From Mucilaginibacter sp. (GTDB taxonomy: Bacteria; Bacteroidota; Bacteroidia; Sphingobacteriales; Sphingobacteriaceae), in the NCBI GenBank assembly GCA_028288285.1, contig JAQBNZ010000184.1, positions 1 through 36,748 on the forward strand: a stretch of 36,748 nucleotides of DNA, written 5' to 3'. Numbering within the stretch: position 1 is the stretch's first letter; each line of letters begins with the position of its first letter. Below the pieces are notes generated by a model, which did no database searches, was not told the DNA's origin, and was given only the letters and a program-made list of their open reading frames with translations. The translations under genes were made by a program, and so were the position numbers. Of the stretch, positions 31,282-36,748 are shown piece after piece.

Positions 31282-33531
31282 TTAGTTAGCCGCCATGGTT
31301 TCCATTGGCTTACAAACCGCAATGCCGGGTTTTGCTTTGTAGCTTAGCTTTGCCAATTTAATAACTTCGGGTTTTTTATTGCCTTCAGTTATGTGCAGGA
31401 ACTGATTAGGTGCAATGTTTTTAAACAACTGTACTTTATTAGTGCCTGCCCATTGTATCTCTATTTCATCAATGGATGTAGCCTGGCCAATTCCAATCTC
31501 CTGCCTTAATGGCGATGAACCAAAACTACCACCAGAGTTTAGATCTTTATAAACACTGCGCTTAACGCCGTTCTCGGTGAATGTTAATTTGATGTGGCTG
31601 CCTATAGCTTGTTTGTTGGCTTTTACACCCTCCAGCTTTAAACTTATCCAGTTGTTATTGTTTTGGTCCGGATTTACATATAATGAACTTGTGTAAGCAT
31701 CACCACTAAAAGCTCCGCCCGTTTTTGAAAAAATATCCTGTCTGCCTATGTTCCTGAAATCGGCAAAAGCTATAGCGTGGCCTTTTTGTAATGTGCCTAT
31801 ACGTGCTGATGTGGTAACATCAACAAATTTTTTGCCATTAATATTCTTAAATAATTTATTAGGTATAAGTGATTTAAGATTTGGGTTGCCTGTTCCAAAG
31901 TACATATCCAAATAGCCATCATTATCAATATCGCCAAAATTACAGCCCATTGCAAACACTACTTTATCCAAGCCAGCCTCTTTAGTGGTATTAGTAAAAG
32001 TGCCGTCATGGTTATTTTTGTATAAATAAATATTTCCGGCACCTGGCACAGGTTTGTTCAAGGCCTTTGCAGCTGCAAAATAGCCCAGGTTCTTTTTTGA
32101 CTTGTAAAAATTGTAATCGGCAGCCATAATATCCGGCCAGCCATCATTATCATAATCAAAGAACCAGGTTCCAAAGGTTGCACTTTTATTATCAGTAAAT
32201 CCGGCCGATGAACTTACATCTTCAAACTTTACATTCATGCCCGTTTTGCCTTCATTTTTTAACAGATAGCCATGCTGCCCAATGCATGATATATAAATAT
32301 CCGTCCAGCCATCTTTGTTGTAATCGGCGGCAGTAACACCTTTTATAAAAGCTTTAATGTCACAATGCGCCTTTTTTGCAATATCGGTAAATGAGCCATT
32401 ATGATTATTAATAAACAATGCACAGGGGTGGCTCACTGAATCTGTACTTTCGGCACCAACAAAAACATCAAGCCAGCCATCATTGTTAAAATCAGCCCAA
32501 ACAGCGGCTTGTGTAGGTTCAAAAAGTAATAACCCACTTTTGGTGGTAACATCAGTAAATGTGCCATCGCCATTATTTCTTAATAAGGAGTTAGGCTGGC
32601 TTCCAAATTTACTTCCATTCCATGCTCCTCTTAAAATAAAAATATCAAGTTTGCCATCATTGTTATAATCAGTTTGCTGAATATTTAAGCCGCCGGTTAT
32701 ACCAGCCAAATTACTTTTGGTAGTAACATTTGTGAAAGTGCCATCCTTATTACTTTGAAAGTAATGCATGCTATCGCCAATCATCCACCCCGATGTTATA
32801 ATATCCAGGTAGCCATCATTATTAAAATCATCAGCTATTACTCCCCCGGCCATGGCGTTTATATCTAAACCCAAATCTGTAGCCATATCTTTAAAAGGCT
32901 TTACTTTAATACCCTCATCGCTATCTAAACCGGGAATCAAAAATTGTGGAGGAACGCTTTCAGGATACTTGCCCAATGTCATAAAAGCAATGTTTAGCAA
33001 CCATCTTGATTCAAGATCATTAGGGTCTGCCTTTAAAATTTGCTCATAAACTTCAATCGCTTTTATTGAACCGGTTTTAACCAAATGCACCCCGCCATCT
33101 TTTATAGGGAAGATACATGACGAACCATTATGATTTAACATGCAATTATTACGTTCGCCCAGGCGCATGTACGCTATAGCCATTTCGGGCAACAGATCTT
33201 TTTTGATAGCTAATGATACCCGGTTAATTTCATCTTCATAAATAGATACTGCATCCTGCTCTTTCCCTACTTTAATAAGAAGTGAAGCCCTTAAGCACTG
33301 TAATGGTATCTGTCGGTCGCCATCTATTGTTTTAAGCAAATTGCTGTAATACTTAAGCTGTGAAGCGGGTGAATATGAATTTGCAGGATCATCATATTTT
33401 GCTTGCTTATCTTTAAGAATATCAATCATATCCTGATGTGATGTTCTGCCACATGAGGATGTTAATATTACTGCAAGTAAAAGAAATAATACCTGCTTAA
33501 CTTGGCTACTTACACATTTCATAACAGGCAT
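31282..33531 (-). CDS. VCBS/FG-GAP repeat lipoprotein with ASPIC/UnbV C-terminal domain (CRTAC1-like)
   Basis: A 749-residue protein. A basic start, a hydrophobic stretch and Cys27 in LTSSC suggest a lipoprotein signal; ATG at codon 4 is an equally good start. Residues about 40-200 look like TPR-type helices (EQILKADPNDLESRWLLNIAFMTLG). From about 225 to 600 there are six repeats of the calcium-binding kind, such as DFNNDGYLDI, DYNNDGKLDI, DFNNDGWLDV and DIDNDGYLDM, which build a beta-propeller. Residues about 645-725 form the UnbV/ASPIC domain (GSHIKLTF, ending in IDEIEIQWAG). It should be surface- or periplasm-exposed. Function unknown; such proteins are often seen beside polysaccharide-use genes in Bacteroidota. 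Confidence 0.88.
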   Translation of the reverse strand: MPVMKCVSSQVKQVLFLLLAVILTSSCGRTSHQDMIDILKDKQAKYDDPANSYSPASQLKYYSNLLKTIDGDRQIPLQCLRASLLIKVGKEQDAVSIYEDEINRVSLAIKKDLLPEMAIAYMRLGERNNCMLNHNGSSCIFPIKDGGVHLVKTGSIKAIEVYEQILKADPNDLESRWLLNIAFMTLGKYPESVPPQFLIPGLDSDEGIKVKPFKDMATDLGLDINAMAGGVIADDFNNDGYLDIITSGWMIGDSMHYFQSNKDGTFTNVTTKSNLAGITGGLNIQQTDYNNDGKLDIFILRGAWNGSKFGSQPNSLLRNNGDGTFTDVTTKSGLLLFEPTQAAVWADFNNDGWLDVFVGAESTDSVSHPCALFINNHNGSFTDIAKKAHCDIKAFIKGVTAADYNKDGWTDIYISCIGQHGYLLKNEGKTGMNVKFEDVSSSAGFTDNKSATFGTWFFDYDNDGWPDIMAADYNFYKSKKNLGYFAAAKALNKPVPGAGNIYLYKNNHDGTFTNTTKEAGLDKVVFAMGCNFGDIDNDGYLDMYFGTGNPNLKSLIPNKLFKNINGKKFVDVTTSARIGTLQKGHAIAFADFRNIGRQDIFSKTGGAFSGDAYTSSLYVNPDQNNNNWISLKLEGVKANKQAIGSHIKLTFTENGVKRSVYKDLNSGGSFGSSPLRQEIGIGQATSIDEIEIQWAGTNKVQLFKNIAPNQFLHITEGNKKPEVIKLAKLSYKAKPGIAVCKPMETMAAN

Positions 33532-33550
33532 ATTGGCAATTTAATGAGCG

Positions 33551-33574
33551 ACTAACTGTTAGAATACTAACTGT
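33551..33574. repeat. Direct repeat upstream of the VCBS lipoprotein gene
   Basis: ACTAACTGT at 33551-33559 and again at 33566-33574, 15 bp apart centre to centre, 20-43 bp upstream of the ATG at 33531. Tandem 9-mers this close to a start suggest a regulator-binding site or chance. Confidence 0.4.
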
Positions 33575-33685
33575 GAGCACTATTATTAAAGTAAAATCAA
33601 AAAATATTAAAGGTTTCTTTGGGGGGTATAGTGTAAATATAAATTAAAAGAGTTGTATGTCAGCTGTTTGCAACAGCCAACATTA

Positions 33686-33711
33686 ATCATGTAACATAAT
33701 TGTTACATGAT
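33686..33711. promoter_or_regulatory. Palindrome resembling a CRP/FNR-type operator
   Basis: ATCATGTAAC (33686-33695), six bases, GTTACATGAT (33702-33711): perfect 10-bp arms. The core TGTAAC-N6-GTTACA has the shape of CRP/FNR-family sites. It lies 155 bp upstream of the VCBS lipoprotein gene and 120 bp behind the hexosaminidase stop. A hairpin role in the hexosaminidase 3' end is also possible. Confidence 0.45.
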
Positions 33712-33719
33712 AAGATAAG

Positions 33720-33752
33720 TTAAACCCCTTTAGCTTTACTAAAGGGGTTTAA
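33720..33752 (-). terminator. Intrinsic terminator behind the hexosaminidase gene
   Basis: TTAAACCCCTTTAG (33720-33733) pairs perfectly with CTAAAGGGGTTTAA (33739-33752) around a 5-nt loop. It is 79 bp after the minus-strand stop at 33831. The T-rich arm ends act as the tail; it is symmetric and could work in both directions. Confidence 0.75.
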
Positions 33753-33830
33753 TTCATTACAACTTATTCAGTTTGGTTATTATGTATCCCATTGGCTTAC
33801 AAATCGAAACCCATGGTTAGATACCCAGAC

Positions 33831-36161
33831 TTAATTATACAGGCTTGAACCGTCTATTTCTTTTTTGGTTTGGGTTAATGGATCTGTAATAAATACATGT
33901 AATGGTGTTTGCCTTGCTCTGCCACCCTGCGTTTGTACAGGCACATTGTAAATATATTTCACCTTTATTTTGTGGAAGCCTTTGGCAAGTGGCATTATGC
34001 CTTCATTTTCATGTATTTCATCACCATCAACAAATAGCTGCGTATCTTTATAAGATGCAAGGGTAAAATTATAAGAGCCATCGGCCGGTATATTAATGTA
34101 GCCGTTATATATAACGCCAAAGTTTGAGTTGTCTTTTTTTAATTGTTCAATGTTTAAATTATCAACAATTGCCGAGTCTTTAGTAGTTAAATAATCTAGC
34201 TGATCGGCCCAGGTAAATTTGGCTTTAAATAGTTTATAACTTAATCCCGGTTTATTTACAGTATAGTTTGCGGCAGGTATTAATGCCCGGTTATACATTA
34301 AAACTCTGGTAGCTATGCTTCTTCTGCCTGAGGGGGTTATCACTCTTGTTTTAAATTCCCGCTTTTCGTTTACAGGTATGTTAAATGTTATTGGCGATGT
34401 ATATTCCAGGTCGGTATCCAGCGGATCGCGGCCGTTTAGTGTGTAATATATTTTGGCGCCAGGCACAACAGATTTTGGCGCATAAGTGAACTGCGAACCT
34501 ATTACCATGGTATCAATAACCGGCAGGGCGGTTGGCACGCGGTAATTATAATTCATTTTATCTAACCGGGCAAAATGATTGGCCAGCCTTACATCAACAA
34601 AGTTGCTGTAATCCTTATTTTCTGGCTTGCTCCAGGCAACTTCACTCAGGGCAAACAAACGTGGGAATATCTGGTATTGCAGTTTGGCAACAGTTGGCAC
34701 ATATTCTGTCCATAGGTTGCCTTGTGTACCTATTACGTATTTTTGCTCATCTGGCGTTAATTCTTTTGATACAGGATCATACTCGTAAGTTTCTTTTAAT
34801 ACCGCATACCTGCCAAATGATACAGGTTCTTGCGGCGAGCCACTTTGATAATGGTCAAAATAATTACCGGTAGTTTGCGGTGTCATGATTACGTTATGAT
34901 GCTGGCGTGCCGCCGCTATACCGCCTTCTTCGCCCGTCCAGCTCATTACGGTAGCATTTGGTGCCAGGCCGCCTTCCAGTATTTCGTCCCAGCCAATAAT
35001 GCTGCGGCCTTTTGAGTTGATGAATTTTTCCATCCGCTGTATGAAATAGCTTTGTACACCTTTCTCATCCTTCAGGTCTTTTTCTTTTATCAGGTTTTGC
35101 ACAAAGGCCGATTCTTTCCAGGGTTGTTTACCTGCCTCATCGCCACCAATGTGAATATATTTGCTGGGAAAAAGCTCCATTACTTCAGTAAGCACATTTT
35201 CTAAAAAGGTAAATGTTTCTTCGGTAGGGCAGTAAATGCTGCTCACCCCGCGCGATGGAACTTTGGTATCAGCCGGTGGCTCGCATCTTAATTCAGGATA
35301 AGCCCTTAACGCGGCATCAGAGTGTGCGGGCATCTCAATTTCGGGCACAACATTAATGAAACGATCTGCGGCAAATTTTACCACATCTTTAATATCTTGC
35401 TGAGTATAGTAGCCGCCGTATGAAACGCCATCAGGCCAATCGCGATTGTTACCAAACATGGTTTGCTGTCTAAAACCACCAACTTCTGTCAGTTTTGGAT
35501 ATTTTTTTATCTCTATGCGCCAGCCCTGCCCATCAACTAAATGCCAATGAAAATTATTAAGCTTATAGGTGGCCATTAGCTCAATTACTTTTTTAACCTG
35601 TGGTACAGTAAAAAAATGGCGCGAAACATCCAGCATCATTCCCCTGTAACCAAATCTTGGTGCATCTTCAATAGTTACACAAGGCAATTTCTCAGAGCCC
35701 GAAACCTCAACAGGGAACAATTGCATAAAGGTTTGTATGCCATAAAACAAGCCCGCATCTTTACCAATAATGGTTATACGGCGTGGAGTGATTGTAAGTT
35801 TGTAACCCTCTTTTGGTAGTTTGTTAGCACCTACAGAGGTAATGGTTAAAGTTGTGCCCCTGGCCGATTTAAGTCTTGGGTTGTATTTGGATATCCTGTT
35901 GTTAAAATGCCTGTTATTTAAAAGAAAATCGTGAAGCAGGGCTGCAAACTTTCCTTTTGGGAGATCTGCCTTTATCTGTGTAAGCTGACTAAAAACAAAT
36001 GTACCCGGAACTTTTTTTACCGAAGCAGGTGCCGGGATAATGCCTAAGTAAGGGTCATTAGCTTGTGCCGGGGCTTGTGCTTTTGTATTAATTGTTTGAA
36101 GGTTAAATATTAGCAGCAGGCTATATATTAGTAATTTTTTAGGTAAATGGTTTTGCTTCAT
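33831..36161 (-). CDS. Beta-N-acetylhexosaminidase, GH20
   Basis: A 776-residue exported protein with a signal peptide (about 1-29, ending TKAQA). The N-terminal GH20b-type domain (about 35-155) contains LTITSVG and ITIIGKDAGLFYGIQTFMQLFP. The (beta/alpha)8 domain starts at FGYRGMMLDVSRHFF, with FHWHLVDGQGWRIEI and HIGGDEAG, where Asp341-Glu342 are the catalytic pair for substrate-assisted hydrolysis of terminal GlcNAc/GalNAc. A domain of the chitobiase C-terminal kind (IYYTLNGRDPLDTD) follows at about 525-610, and about 640-770 is PA14-like (GYINIPADGSYNFTLASYKDTQLFVDGD), often carbohydrate-binding. It probably releases GlcNAc from chitin, peptidoglycan or glycans in the periplasm or at the surface. 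A single gene; no ECF-type element upstream. Confidence 0.92.
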   Translation of the reverse strand: MKQNHLPKKLLIYSLLLIFNLQTINTKAQAPAQANDPYLGIIPAPASVKKVPGTFVFSQLTQIKADLPKGKFAALLHDFLLNNRHFNNRISKYNPRLKSARGTTLTITSVGANKLPKEGYKLTITPRRITIIGKDAGLFYGIQTFMQLFPVEVSGSEKLPCVTIEDAPRFGYRGMMLDVSRHFFTVPQVKKVIELMATYKLNNFHWHLVDGQGWRIEIKKYPKLTEVGGFRQQTMFGNNRDWPDGVSYGGYYTQQDIKDVVKFAADRFINVVPEIEMPAHSDAALRAYPELRCEPPADTKVPSRGVSSIYCPTEETFTFLENVLTEVMELFPSKYIHIGGDEAGKQPWKESAFVQNLIKEKDLKDEKGVQSYFIQRMEKFINSKGRSIIGWDEILEGGLAPNATVMSWTGEEGGIAAARQHHNVIMTPQTTGNYFDHYQSGSPQEPVSFGRYAVLKETYEYDPVSKELTPDEQKYVIGTQGNLWTEYVPTVAKLQYQIFPRLFALSEVAWSKPENKDYSNFVDVRLANHFARLDKMNYNYRVPTALPVIDTMVIGSQFTYAPKSVVPGAKIYYTLNGRDPLDTDLEYTSPITFNIPVNEKREFKTRVITPSGRRSIATRVLMYNRALIPAANYTVNKPGLSYKLFKAKFTWADQLDYLTTKDSAIVDNLNIEQLKKDNSNFGVIYNGYINIPADGSYNFTLASYKDTQLFVDGDEIHENEGIMPLAKGFHKIKVKYIYNVPVQTQGGRARQTPLHVFITDPLTQTKKEIDGSSLYN

Positions 36162-36310
36162 GAGATACGTAAAATTGATCAGTTGATATGGCTAATTTAA
36201 ATATAATAGCTAAAGGTTTATACATTAACAAGTAACAATTAATTGACATACAGGTATGAAGCCTCTTTATAATAGAAATTTTGGCGCAATTTTAGGAATG
36301 GAAATGTTGA

Positions 36311-36339
36311 TAAAAAAAATAGCCCGCATAAACGGGCTA
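36311..36339 (-). terminator. Intrinsic terminator of the VOC-family gene
   Basis: On the minus strand TAGCCCG (from 36339) pairs with CGGGCTA (to 36320) around a 6-nt loop and is followed by a run of T corresponding to the A tract at 36312-36319. It lies 29 bp after the stop at 36368. Confidence 0.88.
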
Positions 36340-36367
36340 CAGGAATTGTTATATATAATAAGGTTAA

Positions 36368-36748
36368 TTATGCCTGTGCATGTAAGCCAATACGGTTACC
36401 TTCGGTATCAATAAAAAATGCCATATAGCCAATTTCAGGACTTATTTCTGTACGTGGCATAACAATCTTTCCTCCAAACTTTTCTATACGGTCAATCACC
36501 ACCTGTATCTCCGGATTTGCATTCAGGTAAATAAGAGTGCCTTCAGCAGATGGCTGATGATAATCGCTCGCAGCCAAAGCCCCTGAAACTTTACCGCTAT
36601 TCATGTTCATTGGAAAGCCTGCCATTTTCATGTTCATCATTTCCGGCAGAGGTGTCATTTCCATATCAAAAATGCCTTCATAAAAGCCTTGAGCTCTTTC
36701 AATGTCGGTTGCTGGAATTTCAAACCAGTTAAGTGCGTTTGCATTTGG
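36368..36748 (-). CDS. VOC-superfamily (glyoxalase/bleomycin-resistance-like) protein, 5' end outside window
   Basis: The reading frame continues without a stop to the window edge (at least 126 residues), so the gene is cut and the ATG at 36664 is internal. The first visible residues, NALNWFEIPATDIERAQGFYEGIFDMEM, are the opening strand and helix of a VOC module. The end, GYMAFFIDTEGNRIGLHAQA, is the last strand with the usual D-x-x-G-N-x-x-G-L pattern. These small proteins bind metals or ligands and include isomerases, dioxygenases and resistance proteins; the subgroup cannot be set. A terminator follows at 36311-36339. Confidence 0.85.
   Translation of the reverse strand, partial: PNANALNWFEIPATDIERAQGFYEGIFDMEMTPLPEMMNMKMAGFPMNMNSGKVSGALAASDYHQPSAEGTLIYLNANPEIQVVIDRIEKFGGKIVMPRTEISPEIGYMAFFIDTEGNRIGLHAQA

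Noticed and set aside
31302..33803. 15-bp direct repeat CCATTGGCTTACAAA at 31302 and 33789
   Set aside because: About one such 15-mer match is expected by chance in a window this size, and one copy is plain coding sequence.
34635..34662. GGCAACT followed by CGT inside the hexosaminidase gene
   Set aside because: The spacer is 18 nt, the site is within coding sequence and it points against the gene.
34532..34873. 113-codon plus-strand reading frame inside the hexosaminidase gene
   Set aside because: Antisense shadow of a gene with clear GH20 motifs; the translation shows no domain pattern.

Overview
The window looks like a chromosomal segment of a Bacteroidota bacterium, most likely of the Sphingobacteriaceae type (Mucilaginibacter/Pedobacter-like). 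The reasons are an A+T-rich sequence, starts without Shine-Dalgarno boxes, and the gene families present: an ECF sigma factor next to a single-TM protein with a C-terminal beta-barrel, YceI plus a DUF5777-like barrel, a CRTAC1/UnbV-type lipoprotein, a basic secretory protein and a GH20 hexosaminidase with a PA14-like domain. The lineage is inferred; no rRNA or marker gene is present.

Layout. 1-1038 (+): the 3' end of a ketoacyl-synthase gene, an acyl carrier protein and a phosphopantetheinyl transferase, closed by a terminator. 1175-3905 (+): ABC exporter and glycosyltransferase. 8844-3881 (-): methyltransferase, amidohydrolase, polysaccharide deacetylase, acetyltransferase-like protein, glycosyltransferase. 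9093-14689 (+): three radical SAM enzymes alternating with two methyltransferases. 15609-14686 (-): a nucleotidyltransferase-fold protein. 21866-15682 (-): two Wzy/WaaL-like membrane proteins flanking three glycosyltransferases. 24237-22008 (-): a glycosyltransferase and a Wzx-like flippase. 24586-28052 (+): ECF sigma factor, probable anti-sigma factor, YceI, DUF5777-like barrel. From 28154 on the genes look unlinked: a basic secretory metalloprotease, a PAS histidine kinase, an exported acetolactate decarboxylase, a VCBS/UnbV lipoprotein, a GH20 hexosaminidase, and a VOC-family protein cut by the window edge. No tRNA, rRNA, CRISPR array or mobile element was seen.

Main discovery. A 30-bp promoter-like element, (A)GGCAACY-N16-CGTAWTW, lies upstream of every transcription unit of the 1-24.5 kb glycan cluster whose promoter falls inside the window, and also upstream of the sigma-factor gene. 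There are seven strong copies (1120, 8905-, 8932, 15676-, 21982-, 24321- and 24507), all with exactly 16 nt between the heptamers, all intergenic and all pointing toward a gene. The AAC core and CGT match the general form of ECF (group IV) promoters. The simplest reading is that the ECF factor encoded at 24586 activates itself and the whole surface-glycan/glycolipid cluster, under control of a partner (25224) whose architecture could link the outer membrane directly to the cytoplasm. An eighth, weaker copy sits just before the histidine kinase gene at 29221.

The cluster probably builds an unusual exported glycan or glycolipid. Glycosyltransferases assemble sugars, Wzx/Wzy-like proteins and an ABC exporter handle transport and polymerisation, and the deacetylase, amidohydrolase, acetyltransferase, radical SAM enzymes and methyltransferases may decorate it. 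The acyl-carrier genes at the left edge could supply a lipid part. The product itself cannot be read from the sequence.
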